Positions 1-9,024 of a stretch of 64,000 bases of DNA are shown here, piece by piece. Origin of the DNA: Aquabacterium sp. OR-4 (GTDB lineage Bacteria > Pseudomonadota > Gammaproteobacteria > Burkholderiales > Burkholderiaceae_C). Where the stretch lies: assembly GCF_025290835.2 (NCBI RefSeq), contig NZ_JAOCQD020000001.1, positions 558,001-622,000 on the forward strand, in the 5' to 3' direction. Below the pieces are notes generated by a model. That model searched no databases. It was not told the DNA's origin and worked only from the letters and a program-made list of their open reading frames with translations. Made by a program: the position numbers and the translations under genes. Within the stretch, counting starts at the first letter, position 1; each line of letters begins with the position of its first letter.

Positions 1-1664
1 ACCGGCAGTGCGGCCGGCACCAGCACGAACAACGCCACCGGGCGCCAGCTCACCAGCAGCGCGGCAGCCAGCAGCAGCCCGCCCAGCGCCAGCGCCTGAA
101 ACGGGAAACCCAGCAGCCAAAAGGCGCAGCCGGCGGCCACCGCCAGCGGCATCAGCCAGCGCCAGCGCGAGGCGGGTGGCCCGGCCACCCGCGCTGGCAG
201 GGGCAGGGGCGCGGCAGCGGCAGCGGCAGCGGCTTGCGCAGCCGACACAGGCCGGGGCGGCGAGGCTGGCGCGTTGGCGGGGGCTGCGATTGCGGTTGCG
301 GCTGGGGTTGGGGTTGGGGCCGCCGCCAGCCCGGCCAGGCGGGTAAGCAGCCAGCGCGCCAGCGCGGCGGCGGCCGCGGCGATCAGCAGATTGCTGGGCT
401 CGGGGTGGGTGTCGGGCAGCAGCAGGCGGCCCAGCTCCACCGCCAGCGCCAGCAGCGCGGCCAGCGCCGGGGCCAGCAGGGCCGGCAGCCGCCAGGCCCA
501 GCCCAGCACACCCACCGGGCCGTAGCCCAGCAGCGCCACCAGCAGGCTGAACAGCGCATGCGTCTCGGTGCTGTAGTAGTGGTAGTAGAGCGGCAGCAGG
601 CGCAGCGCCTGCCAGCGCGCGCCGGCGCCGTCCCAGTCGGCCTGGGCCAGGCCGGCCCAGCCGTAGGCCAGGGCCAGCAGCGGCAGGTGGGCCAGCAGCA
701 GCAGCGGCGTGGCGCGCCGCAGCAGCGGCTGGCCTTGCGCCAGCGTCAGCCCCTGCAGGCGCGGGGCCAGCGCGGCGCCCAGGGCCACGCCAGCCGCCCG
801 CGTGAGCACCGAGGCGCCCTGGCTCACGCCCGAGGCGATGGCCAGCTGGCTCAGCTCGATGGCCAGGCCCACGGCCGCGCCCAGCAGCAGCGGCGGCAGC
901 AGGCGTGGCCGGCGCTGTGCCGCGCCGCGGCGCGTGGCCAGCCACAGGCCCACCGGCGCCAGGGCCAGGGCCTCCACCAGCAGCTGGCCCAGCCGCAGCG
1001 GCCAGGCGCGCGCGGCCCCGCCCGGCGCCAGCCAGGCGCCGATCAGATCGCTGTGCCAGCGCGTCTGCCATTCGGCGGCGCTGAGCAGCAGATCGAACGG
1101 AAACAGCGCCAGCAGCCACAGCAGGGCCAGGTAGGCCGTGCCCAGCCAGGGCCACAGCGCGGGCGTGGCACCGCGCTGCACGGCCTGCCGAACGGGCTGC
1201 CACAGGCGCTGCAGCCGGCCCGTGGCGGCCACCACCGCCAGCAGCGCGCCCAGGCCGGCGCCGATGGCCTCGGCCAACAGATCGTTGCGCGACACGGTGC
1301 GCGGCGGAAAAAACAGCTGCGCAAACTCCACCAGCGTGGCCAGGCCCAGCGCCAGCAGCCAGGCCAGCGTGGCCGGCCCCAGGCCCGGCCGGCGGCCGCC
1401 GGCCAGGGCCAGCGTGCCCAGCAGACCCAGCGGCAGGTAGAGCACGCCGTTGGCGATCCAGTCGGCGCGCTGCTGCACGCCCAGCTGCAGCATCGGGATC
1501 TGGCTGAAGCGCAGCCAGGCCTCGTCGAGCGGCAGGGCGCGCCATTCCCAGGGCACCAGGCTGCCATAGACCACGAAGGCCGCCCACAGCGCCCAGCTCA
1601 GCCCGGGCGGCGGCAACGCCGCCGCATTCGGAGGCCCCAGGTGGGGAACAGCAGACCGGGGCAC
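1..1664 (-). CDS. VanZ-family multi-spanning membrane protein (C-terminus beyond window edge)
   Basis: The minus strand reads as one continuous hydrophobic protein that runs off the left edge of the window. The first third matches the VanZ domain: a W-x-R...DWIANGVLYLPLG segment, then FFPPRTVSRNDLLAEAIGA, which has the Arg/Asp-Asn signature of VanZ. A second, similar helical half follows (IELSQLAIASGVSQGASVLTR), so the protein probably carries a duplicated VanZ-like fold, and then an Ala/Pro-rich linker and more helices. VanZ-like proteins in Burkholderiales are membrane proteins of unknown biochemical role, often near exopolysaccharide or exosortase genes; that link is inference here, although a PEP-CTERM gene lies 2 kb away. 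The start is uncertain: I chose GTG at 1664, but a TTG near 1616 is possible. The plus-strand frames across this stretch are Arg/Gln/Ala-rich shadows. Confidence 0.75.
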   Translation of the reverse strand, partial: MPRSAVPHLGPPNAAALPPPGLSWALWAAFVVYGSLVPWEWRALPLDEAWLRFSQIPMLQLGVQQRADWIANGVLYLPLGLLGTLALAGGRRPGLGPATLAWLLALGLATLVEFAQLFFPPRTVSRNDLLAEAIGAGLGALLAVVAATGRLQRLWQPVRQAVQRGATPALWPWLGTAYLALLWLLALFPFDLLLSAAEWQTRWHSDLIGAWLAPGGAARAWPLRLGQLLVEALALAPVGLWLATRRGAAQRRPRLLPPLLLGAAVGLAIELSQLAIASGVSQGASVLTRAAGVALGAALAPRLQGLTLAQGQPLLRRATPLLLLAHLPLLALAYGWAGLAQADWDGAGARWQALRLLPLYYHYYSTETHALFSLLVALLGYGPVGVLGWAWRLPALLAPALAALLALAVELGRLLLPDTHPEPSNLLIAAAAAALARWLLTRLAGLAAAPTPTPAATAIAAPANAPASPPRPVSAAQAAAAAAAAPLPLPARVAGPPASRWRWLMPLAVAAGCAFWLLGFPFQALALGGLLLAAALLVSWRPVALFVLVPAALP

Positions 1665-1713
1665 AGGCAGTGGGCAGGCGGCGAAGTGGCGAATCAGTCT
1701 AGCGCAGCACCAT

Positions 1714-1744
1714 GACCCCACCCCCGCACCGCGGGGGTGGGGTC
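1714..1744. promoter_or_regulatory. Perfect 14-bp inverted repeat (hairpin) between divergent genes
   Basis: GACCCCACCCCCGC (1714-1727), a 3-base loop ACC, then the exact reverse complement (1731-1744). It lies between the divergent VanZ-family gene and the M14 peptidase. Neither side has a T-run, so it is not a standard intrinsic terminator. It could be a cruciform, an operator or a 5' untranslated hairpin of the peptidase mRNA. Confidence 0.7.
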
Positions 1745-1810
1745 GGCCCGGGCACCGTCCTGGGCGCCGGCCACCCTCTGCGACACTCGTTCACCGTTTT
1801 TTCAGCACTG

Positions 1811-3532
1811 ATGCAGTCCATGACCGCTGTCTCCGTCGCCCCCGCACTGCCCACACCCCGCTTCGACAGCTTCTACCGCCACGCCGAGCTGACGCGGCTG
1901 CTGCAGGACTACGCCGCCGCGCGGCCGCAGCTGGTGCAGCTGGCCTCGCTGGGCAAGAGCCACGAGGGCCGCGACATCTGGCTGCTGACGATCACCAACA
2001 TGGCCACCGGCCCGGCCGACGACAAGCCGGCGATCTGGGTTGACGGCAACATCCACGCCGCCGAGCTGACCGCCAGCACCGCCTGCCTGTACTGGCTGCA
2101 CCAGCTGCTGGTGGCCCATGGCAGCGACGCCGCGGTGACGCGCCTGCTCGACACCCGTGCCGTGTACCTGTGCCCGCGCCTGAACCCCGACGGCGCCGAG
2201 CTGGCGCTGGCCGACAAGCCGCGCTACATCCGCAGCTCGACCCGGCCCTACCCCTGGGACGAGCAGCCGGTGGACGGCCTCACGGTGCAGGACATGGACG
2301 GCGACGGCCGCATCCTGCACATGCGCATCGCCGATCCGCACGGCCCCTGGAAGGCCCACCCCGACGAGCCGCGGTTGATGGTGCCGCGCGAGCCGGGCGA
2401 CTTCGGCGGCCAGTACTGGCGCATCATGCCCGAGGGCTCGCTGACCCACTTTGACGGCCTGCAGGTCAAGGTCAACCCCGACCGCGAAGGCCTGGACCTG
2501 AACCGCAACTTCCCGTCGCTGTGGCGCCAGGAGTTCCAGCAGACCGGTGCCGGCCCCTACCCGACCAGCGAGCCCGAGGTGCGGGCCATGGTCGACTTCA
2601 TCGTCAAGCACCCCAACATCGGTGCGGCGGTGAGCTTCCACACGCATTCCGGCGTCATCCTGCGGCCCATGGGCACCGAGAAGGACGACGACATGACGCC
2701 CGAAGATCTGTGGATGATCAAGCGGCTGTCGGCCATCGGCGAGAAGCTCACCGGCTACCCCTCGGTGAGCATCTTCCACGACTTCAAGTACCACCCCAAG
2801 GAGGTGGTCACCGGCACGCAGGACTGGCTGTACGAGCACCTGGGCGCGCTGTTCTGGACGGTGGAGCTGTGGGCGCCCAACCGCGAGGCCGGCATCACCG
2901 ACTACGACTTCATCCACTGGTACCGCGACCACCCGGTGGAAGACGACCTGAAGCTGCTGCACTGGAGCGACACGGTGTGCGGCGGCCAGGCGCATGTGAA
3001 CTGGTATCCCTACCGCCACCCGCAGCTGGGCATGGTGGAGCTGGGGGGCTGGGACCGCCTGAACTACTGGCGCAACCCGCCGCCCGCGCTGCGCGAGAAG
3101 GAGGTGGCGCGCTTTCCGGCCTGGCTGAACCAGATCGCGCTGTCGCTGCCCAAGCTGGAGGTGCTGCGCACCGAGGTGCGCTCGCTCGGCGGCGACAGCT
3201 GGCGCATCCGCTTCGCGGTGGCCAACTCGGGTTACCTGCCCAGCTACGTGACCCAGCGCGCGCAGGAGCGCAAGGTGGTGCGCGGCCTGGTCATCGAGCT
3301 GCACCTGCCCGAGGGCGTGACGCTGCAGACCGGCAAGCGCCGGGTCGAGGCCGGCCCGCTGGAAGGCCATGCGGCCAAGAACTCGCTGCAGGCCTTTCTG
3401 CCCACGCGCCAGATCACCGGCGACCGCGCGGTGGCCGAGTGGGTTGTCAGCGCCCCGCGCGGCACGCGCATCGCCCTCACCGCCGTGGCCGACCGCGCCG
3501 GCACGGTGCGCACCGAGGTCACGCTCGACTGA
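1811..3532 (+). CDS. M14-family zinc carboxypeptidase
   Basis: A 573-residue predicted metallopeptidase of the M14 (carboxypeptidase A) family, which removes C-terminal residues from peptides. The first zinc ligands lie in DGNIHAAELTAS (H-x-x-E) around residue 80. LDLNRNFP supplies the conserved Asn-Arg substrate-binding pair, SFHTHSG holds the third zinc ligand, and FWTVELWAPN holds the catalytic Glu. All the key residues are therefore visible. There is no signal peptide, so it is probably cytoplasmic. The C-terminal 150 residues look like an extra beta-rich domain. The frame is open back to an ATG at 1712, but that would run through the hairpin at 1714-1744. ATG 1811 (or 1820) starts just before the first conserved residues. 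It stands alone, convergent with the PEP-CTERM gene 30 bp downstream. Confidence 0.9.
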   Translation: MQSMTAVSVAPALPTPRFDSFYRHAELTRLLQDYAAARPQLVQLASLGKSHEGRDIWLLTITNMATGPADDKPAIWVDGNIHAAELTASTACLYWLHQLLVAHGSDAAVTRLLDTRAVYLCPRLNPDGAELALADKPRYIRSSTRPYPWDEQPVDGLTVQDMDGDGRILHMRIADPHGPWKAHPDEPRLMVPREPGDFGGQYWRIMPEGSLTHFDGLQVKVNPDREGLDLNRNFPSLWRQEFQQTGAGPYPTSEPEVRAMVDFIVKHPNIGAAVSFHTHSGVILRPMGTEKDDDMTPEDLWMIKRLSAIGEKLTGYPSVSIFHDFKYHPKEVVTGTQDWLYEHLGALFWTVELWAPNREAGITDYDFIHWYRDHPVEDDLKLLHWSDTVCGGQAHVNWYPYRHPQLGMVELGGWDRLNYWRNPPPALREKEVARFPAWLNQIALSLPKLEVLRTEVRSLGGDSWRIRFAVANSGYLPSYVTQRAQERKVVRGLVIELHLPEGVTLQTGKRRVEAGPLEGHAAKNSLQAFLPTRQITGDRAVAEWVVSAPRGTRIALTAVADRAGTVRTEVTLD

Positions 3533-3562
3533 AGCGCGGCTGAGCGGCTGAGCGGCGGCGTA

Positions 3563-4570
3563 CTAGGCAGCGGCGGCGCTGGGGCGCCTGCGCTGCCGCT
3601 GCTTCAGCAGCAGCAGGCCGGCCAGGCCCAGCGCCCACAGGCCCAGCGTGGCCGGCTCGGGCACCGGCGCGGCCGGCAGGCCGACCACGCCGTCGAAGGC
3701 CGGCCGGTCACCCAGGCCGCCGGGCGGCACGAAGGCGATGCCCGAGCCGGGCAGGCCGTCGTCGCTGCCGCCACCGCCTGAGGCGCCGCTGCCCGAGCCG
3801 CCGCCCGAGCCACTGACCGGGCTGCCCACCAGGCCGCCCACCGGCCCGGCCGCCCAGCCGCCGCCCGTGCCGCCGCCAGACGCCCAGCCAGCCGCGCCGT
3901 GGCCGCTGCCACCGCCCGGGCCTTCGTCGGCCTGCGGCCGGCCGATCTGGCTGGCCGCGGCCTCGGCCGCACCCGGCTCGGCGCCCAGCGCAAACGAGTC
4001 CGGCGCGGCCGCCATGTCACTGCCCAGGTCGCCGCCGGCACCGGGCCCGCCGGCCGCGCCGGCCACATCGGTGGCCGGCGCGGCCCTGGCCAGCGCCGGC
4101 GCTGCGGCCGGCGCCCCGGCCCCGCCGCCGGGTGCGGCCTCGCCGCTGGCGGCGGCCACCGCCGGGCCGTTGCGCTGGATGCGGCTGAGGTTGCGGCACA
4201 CGGTGGGCACCAGCAGGCAGTGGCCGTCTTCGCAGTACACCAGGCCGCGCTCGAGCGCCTGGGCCGGCCAGCCGGCGCGGGTGACGGTGCCGCAGACCTG
4301 GCCGCTGCCGAAATGCATGTCGCGGATCTCGGCCTGGTAGCTGCCGCGCCGGCCGTCGATGCGGTCACGCCGGATCTCGACGATCTCGTCGTACTGGCGC
4401 TGCGCCATGCGCGCCTTCAGGCGGGCGCGCACCGGCGCCGGAATGTCGGCGTAGCGGTCCACCGCGGCCACCAGGTCACCGGTGAAGGGCCGATGGCCTG
4501 GGCGATCCCAGGAGCAGGCAGGAAGGGTTGCGGGCGCGGCAGCCACCGCGACCGCCAGGGCCAACGACAT
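3563..4570 (-). CDS. MHFG-type PEP-CTERM protein
   Basis: A 335-residue exported protein. Residues 1-18 form a signal peptide. Residues 25-135 form a compact Cys-rich domain with the tetrapeptide MHFG (85-88), Cys93, Cys113, Cys118 and Cys125. Residues 135-300 are a very low-complexity Gly/Ala/Pro/Ser linker. The C-terminus has VPEPATLGLW, a hydrophobic helix and a KQRQRRR tail, which is the PEP-CTERM sorting signal processed by exosortases. PEP-CTERM proteins are anchored or exported together with extracellular polysaccharide; the role of the MHFG domain is unknown to me. An AAGAGA-like ribosome site precedes ATG 4570. The promoter region holds a nested pair of dyads (4599-4654). A diverged paralogue lies at 55087-56202. 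Confidence 0.88.
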   Translation of the reverse strand: MSLALAVAVAAAPATLPACSWDRPGHRPFTGDLVAAVDRYADIPAPVRARLKARMAQRQYDEIVEIRRDRIDGRRGSYQAEIRDMHFGSGQVCGTVTRAGWPAQALERGLVYCEDGHCLLVPTVCRNLSRIQRNGPAVAAASGEAAPGGGAGAPAAAPALARAAPATDVAGAAGGPGAGGDLGSDMAAAPDSFALGAEPGAAEAAASQIGRPQADEGPGGGSGHGAAGWASGGGTGGGWAAGPVGGLVGSPVSGSGGGSGSGASGGGGSDDGLPGSGIAFVPPGGLGDRPAFDGVVGLPAAPVPEPATLGLWALGLAGLLLLKQRQRRRPSAAAA

Positions 4571-4598
4571 GATGTTCTCTTTGGAAAAGTGTGCGGTT

Positions 4599-4654
4599 GG
4601 TCAAAGCCTGTAACCGCAGCGTTGTATCTGGTTACAGAATTTAGCGATTTGACC
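4599..4654 (-). promoter_or_regulatory. Nested inverted repeats upstream of the PEP-CTERM gene
   Basis: The inner dyad is CTGTAACC (4608-4615) with GGTTACAG (4630-4637), both arms perfect, 14-bp spacer. The outer dyad is GGTCAAA (4599-4605) with TTTGACC (4648-4654). Both sit 30-85 bp upstream of the start codon at 4570, in the only AT-richer DNA nearby, so they are probably operator or activator sites. The binding protein is unknown. Confidence 0.6.
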
Positions 4655-4708
4655 ACTGCACAGGGGGGCGCCACCCCCCATTCGCGTGGGGGCCGGCGCG
4701 GTGATCGG

Positions 4709-7700
4709 TCACACCGGTGCCGATCCTTCGGCCTGCGGCGCGCTGGCGGCTGGCGTCATCGCGCGGACCAGGGCCGCGCGCAGGCGCGCCGGGTCGACCG
4801 GCTTGGTGATGAAGTCGGTCATGCCGCAGGCGGCGGCGCGGTCGCGCTCCGAGGTCAGCGCCGCCGCGGTGAGCGCGATCACCGGCAGCTGCTGCGCGCT
4901 CCAGCGCTGGCGCAGGCGCCGGGTGGTGTCGTAACCGCTGAGGCCGGGCATCTGCACGTCCATCAGCACCACCTGGATCGGCTGGCCGGCGGCCTGCGCC
5001 GAGTCGAGCGCGGCCAGGGCCTGCAGGCCGTCTTCGGCCTGGGTGACCACGAAGCCCCAGTGCTCGAGCAGCGACACGCCGATCACCATGTTCACGGCGT
5101 TGTCCTCGACCAGCATCACGCGCACGCCGCGCAACGCGGCCTCGGCCGCCTGGCTGGCCGGCCCGGCCTGGGTGGCGGCCGGCGCGGCCGGCAGCGGCAG
5201 CAGCAGATAAAAGCAGCTGCCCTGGCCGGGCTGGCTGTCGACGCCGATCTGCCCGCCCATCAGCTGCACCAGCTGGCGGCTGATCGACAGCCCCAGGCCG
5301 CTGCCGCCGAAGCGCCGGGTGATCGACTGGTCGGCCTGGGTGAAGGGCTGGAACAGCTGGGCCAGGGCGGCCGGCTCGATGCCCGGCCCGGTGTCGCGCA
5401 CCTCGAAGCGCAGCCATGGCCCGGGCGTGCCGGGCGGGCCGGCAACGCCGTGCACGTGCAGCGCCACCTGGCCCTGGCGGGTGAACTTGAGCGCGTTGTG
5501 CAGCAGGTTCACCAGCACCTGGCGCAGGCGCATCGCGTCGCCGTGCACCCAGGCCGGCAGCGCGGGGTCGAACCGGGTCTCGAAGCCCAGGCCGTGCGCG
5601 TCGGCCAGCGCGCCGTAGGCCTGCTGCAGCGAGTGCAGCAGCGCGTCCAGCGCAAAGGGCGCGTTTTCCACCTCGAGCTTGCCGGCCTCGATGCGCGACA
5701 GGTCGAGGATGTCGGAGATCAGCTGCGACAGGGTTTCGGCGCTCTCGGCGATCTGGTCGAGGTACAGGCGCAGCCGCGCCGCGTCCACGTCCGGCTGGCG
5801 TGCCAGCCGGGCCATGCCCAGCAGGCCGTTGAGCGGGGTGCGGATCTCGTGGCTGGTGCTGGCCAGAAAGGCGCTCTTGGCCTGGTTGGCGGCCTCGGCG
5901 GCGTCGCGTGCGCGGGCCAGTTCCTGCGCGGCCTGGCGGGCGCCGGTCACGTCCTCGGCGATCCAGATGGTGCCGCCGTCCACCGGGCGCAGCAGGTCGA
6001 TGGCCTTGGCCGCAAAGCGCATCGTGAAGCGGCTGCCGTCGCGGCGCAAGGCCTCGCGCTCGCCCTGCACCGCCTCGCCGCGGGCCAGCGCCGGGCCGAC
6101 CTCGGCGCCCAGGGCCTGGTAGTCCTGCGGGCTGGGCCACACCACCGCGCCGGGCTGCCCGGCCAGCGTGCCGGGCGCCCAGCCCAGCATGCGCTCGAAA
6201 AACGGGTTGGCCAGCTCGAAGCGCTGCGCGCGGGTGAAGGCGATGCCGATCGAGGCGTTGGCCAGCATGGCCTCGCGCTCTTGCTGCAGGCGCTGCACAT
6301 CGGTGACATCGCGCGCATTGACCAGCAGGTAATCGCGGCCGTCGCGCGCCAGCCGCGTGGCCGCCAGCACCAGGCTCACCACCCGGCCGTTGGCGGCCTT
6401 GAAGTCGAGGATGTGGTCGCGCACCGCGCCGTCGCGGGTGACGCCCTGCACCAGGCGGTCGCGGTCGGCCGGGTCGCGCCACACGTCCAGCTCGACCGAG
6501 GTGCGCCCCACCACCTGGGCTGCGCTGCGGCCCAGCAGGCGGCAGAAGCTGTCGTTGACCATCACGTAGCGGCCGGTCTGCAGATCGGTGAGGGTGATGA
6601 CGTCGGGACTCATCGACACCACCAGCGACAGCAGCGCCTCGCTGCGCTGCAGCGCCTGCGCCGCGGCGTGGCGGGCGGTCTCGTCGGTGAACATGGCCAG
6701 CACCGCGGGCTGGCCGTCGCGCTGCATCTGCACCTGCACCGCCTCGGCCGTGGTCAGCACCGGCTGGCCGCTGCGGGTGTGCAGGCGGCGCGCGGTCTCG
6801 GGCAGCCGGTTCGCCGTGCCGGCCAGCCGGGCCAGGCGGTCGAGCGCGTCGCGGCGCTCGCCGTCGTCCATGTGCTCGCGCAGGATGTCGTGGCCCAGCA
6901 GCTCGTCCACCCCGGCATAGCCCAGCAGCCGCGCCGCGGCCGGGTTGGCGTCGAGCACCAGGCCGTCGCGGTGCAGCACCAGCGCACTGGGCGTGCGCAT
7001 GAACAGCTCCTGGTAGCGCGATTCGGTGGCCTGCAGCGCCTGCTGCGCGCGGTGCTGGGCCGTGACATCGCGCGCCACGCCCCAGAAGCCGAGAAAGCGC
7101 CCCTCGGCATCCAGGCGCGGCTCGCCGTGGGCCAGCAGGTGGCGCAGGCGGCCGTCGGGCAGGCGCCAGGTCACCGGCAGGTCGTGCATCGGCAGGTGGT
7201 CGGCCAGCGCACGGCGCAGTGCCTGGTCGGTTTCGGCGTCGAGCAGCAGCGCGGGCAGCGTCCACGGCGTCTGGCCCAGGGCATTGGGCACCGGGCGGAA
7301 CTGGCGCTGCGCGTTGCGCACCTCGATGCGGCGCAGGCGCAGCTGCTCGTCCATCTCCCAGTAGGCCACGGTGGCAATGCCCAGCAGGGTGCGAAAGCGG
7401 TCCTCGCGGCGCTCGACGGTGTCGATGAACCGGGCCATCAGCCCCACCACCGCCCGCCCCACGGCCGCGCCGGTGCCGATGGCCAGCAGGTGCGCCAGCA
7501 GCATCAGGGGCATCGGCGGCATGCGGCCGGTCTGCGGTGCCAGCCAGCCGGCCCATTGGCCCAGCGCCAGCGCCAGCACCACGGCCATGGCCAGCACCAC
7601 CGACAGCACGCTGGCACGCCGCGTGCCCGCCACATTGGCAATGGCCACCAGCAGGCCGAAGAACAGCAGGCCCGGCGCAGCAAAGCCCCAGTGGTTGATG

Positions 7701-7987
7701 GCGCTGTTGGCGCCCACCAGCAGCAGTGTGCTGACGACCATCAGCGTGAGCGCGCCGCCGGCCCAGGCCGGGCGGATGCGCAGGCCGGCCAGGCCCAGCG
7801 CGGCCATCGCCAGGTAGCTGCCCAGCATCACCCGGAAGGCGGTGGCCTCGACCCGGTCGGCCATGACCAGCACCGCCACCACCGCCAGGCAACAGGTGAC
7901 GGCATAGATGCCGAACACCGTGCGCACGATCGTGTACTGCAGTGCCTGGCGTGCGGCAGACTGGTTCGTGTCGGTCAGCAGGGACAT
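4709..7987 (-). CDS. Multi-PAS hybrid sensor histidine kinase with receiver domain
   Basis: A 1092-residue inner-membrane sensor. Six predicted membrane helices (about residues 20-182) form an integral-membrane sensory module. Four PAS domains follow (about 200-320, 325-440, 455-565, 575-690). The dimerisation/phosphoacceptor box is STSHEIRTPLNGLLGM with His713. The ATPase domain has NLLHNALKFT (N box), DTGPGIE (G1) and FGGSGLGLSIS (G2). A C-terminal receiver (about 960-1075) has VEDN, the phospho-acceptor Asp in LMDVQMPG, and Lys in ITKPVD. All phosphorelay residues are present except a separate HPt domain, which must be elsewhere. No cognate response regulator adjoins it. The signal is unknown. 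The start is ATG 7987, 162 bp from the end of pyrF. Confidence 0.95.
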   Translation of the reverse strand: MSLLTDTNQSAARQALQYTIVRTVFGIYAVTCCLAVVAVLVMADRVEATAFRVMLGSYLAMAALGLAGLRIRPAWAGGALTLMVVSTLLLVGANSAINHWGFAAPGLLFFGLLVAIANVAGTRRASVLSVVLAMAVVLALALGQWAGWLAPQTGRMPPMPLMLLAHLLAIGTGAAVGRAVVGLMARFIDTVERREDRFRTLLGIATVAYWEMDEQLRLRRIEVRNAQRQFRPVPNALGQTPWTLPALLLDAETDQALRRALADHLPMHDLPVTWRLPDGRLRHLLAHGEPRLDAEGRFLGFWGVARDVTAQHRAQQALQATESRYQELFMRTPSALVLHRDGLVLDANPAAARLLGYAGVDELLGHDILREHMDDGERRDALDRLARLAGTANRLPETARRLHTRSGQPVLTTAEAVQVQMQRDGQPAVLAMFTDETARHAAAQALQRSEALLSLVVSMSPDVITLTDLQTGRYVMVNDSFCRLLGRSAAQVVGRTSVELDVWRDPADRDRLVQGVTRDGAVRDHILDFKAANGRVVSLVLAATRLARDGRDYLLVNARDVTDVQRLQQEREAMLANASIGIAFTRAQRFELANPFFERMLGWAPGTLAGQPGAVVWPSPQDYQALGAEVGPALARGEAVQGEREALRRDGSRFTMRFAAKAIDLLRPVDGGTIWIAEDVTGARQAAQELARARDAAEAANQAKSAFLASTSHEIRTPLNGLLGMARLARQPDVDAARLRLYLDQIAESAETLSQLISDILDLSRIEAGKLEVENAPFALDALLHSLQQAYGALADAHGLGFETRFDPALPAWVHGDAMRLRQVLVNLLHNALKFTRQGQVALHVHGVAGPPGTPGPWLRFEVRDTGPGIEPAALAQLFQPFTQADQSITRRFGGSGLGLSISRQLVQLMGGQIGVDSQPGQGSCFYLLLPLPAAPAATQAGPASQAAEAALRGVRVMLVEDNAVNMVIGVSLLEHWGFVVTQAEDGLQALAALDSAQAAGQPIQVVLMDVQMPGLSGYDTTRRLRQRWSAQQLPVIALTAAALTSERDRAAACGMTDFITKPVDPARLRAALVRAMTPAASAPQAEGSAPV

Positions 7988-8066
7988 GCCGCGGTGTGAG
8001 GAGGGCCTGACGCCGCCCCAGTGTCACCGATCACGCCACGGCACCATGCTGTGGAATGCCCTCAAG

Positions 8067-8090
8067 GCCTTTTGGACCCTGGCCAAAGGC
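8067..8090. other. Imperfect hairpin downstream of pyrF
   Basis: GCCTTTTGG (8067-8075) pairs with CCAAAGGC (8083-8090) with one bulged T. It lies between the end of pyrF and the start of the hybrid kinase on the same strand. No T-run follows on either strand, so it is at best a weak or factor-assisted terminator. Nothing else is recognisable in 7988-8149. Confidence 0.35.
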
Positions 8091-8149
8091 TGGCTGGCTG
8101 GGGGGATGGGCAGGCCAGGCGCGTGGCCTGGCGCACGCCATGCCCGCGC

Positions 8150-8995
8150 TCAGCGCGCCGCGTTCAGCGTGCGGCGGGTGTTGTCGGCCACCGTGCGGGC
8201 GGCGCTGGCGAAGTCGTCGCCGGCGCTGGCGTACAGCACCGCGCGCGACGAGTTGACGATGATGGCGCCAGTGGTGGTGCCGATCGTGCCGACAGTGCCG
8301 GTGGTGCCGCGCCAGCCGGCCTGCACCGTGGCCGCGGCGTCGCCGCCTTGCGCGCCGACGCCCGGGATCAGCAGCGGCAGCGTGGGGGCCAGCGCGCGCA
8401 CGCGGGCGATCTCGGCCGGAAAGGTGGCGCCCACCACCAGGCCCAGCTGGCCGTTGCGGTTCCAGTCGCCAGCGGCCAGGCGGGCCACGTGTTCGTACAG
8501 AAGCTCGCCGCTGGCCAGCGGCTGGGCCTGCAGGTCGCTGCCGCCGGCATTGCTGGTGCGGCACAGCAGGATCAGGCCGCGGCCGTCGTACTGGAGGTAG
8601 GGCTCGATCGAGTCGAAGCCCATGTAGGGCGACAGGGTCACCGCGTCGGCCTGGTAGCGCACGAAGGCTTCACGCGCGTACTGCTCGGCGGTGCTGCCGA
8701 TGTCGCCGCGCTTGGCGTCGAGGATCACCGGCACCTCGGGCGCATTGCGCCGGATGTAGGCCATCAGCTCCTCGAGCTGGCTTTCAGCGCGGTGCGCCGC
8801 AAAGTAGGCGATCTGCGGCTTGTAGGCCAGCACCAGATCCTTGGTGGCATCGACGATGCGCGCGCAGAAATCGAAGATGCGCCCGGCATCGCCCTTCCAG
8901 GCGCCAGGAAACTTGGCCGGCTCGGGGTCCAGGCCCACGCACAGCAGGGAATCGGCACGCTTTTCGGCGGCGAGCAGGCGGTCGGTGAAGCGCAT
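8150..8995 (-). CDS. pyrF: Orotidine 5'-phosphate decarboxylase
   Basis: Catalyses the last step of UMP synthesis, decarboxylating OMP in the cytoplasm. The 281-residue length fits the longer 'type 2' bacterial enzymes (about 270-280 residues). [13 protein letters not shown] contains the catalytic Lys-Asp array; [10 protein letters not shown] near the N-terminus, YKPQIAYF and [11 protein letters not shown] are further family segments. It begins with ATG at 8995. It is followed at a 29-bp distance by purB upstream on the same strand, so the two nucleotide-synthesis genes (purB then pyrF) may be cotranscribed. Confidence 0.95.
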   Translation of the reverse strand: MRFTDRLLAAEKRADSLLCVGLDPEPAKFPGAWKGDAGRIFDFCARIVDATKDLVLAYKPQIAYFAAHRAESQLEELMAYIRRNAPEVPVILDAKRGDIGSTAEQYAREAFVRYQADAVTLSPYMGFDSIEPYLQYDGRGLILLCRTSNAGGSDLQAQPLASGELLYEHVARLAAGDWNRNGQLGLVVGATFPAEIARVRALAPTLPLLIPGVGAQGGDAAATVQAGWRGTTGTVGTIGTTTGAIIVNSSRAVLYASAGDDFASAARTVADNTRRTLNAAR

Positions 8996-9024
8996 CGTCG
9001 GGGGCCTCGGTGCAGATCCGTGAA

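Noticed and set aside
3899..7999. A plus-strand open frame of about 1366 codons opposite the hybrid kinase
   Set aside because: Arg/Gln/His/Ala/Gly-rich composition with no known motif; it is an antisense shadow created by high third-position GC.
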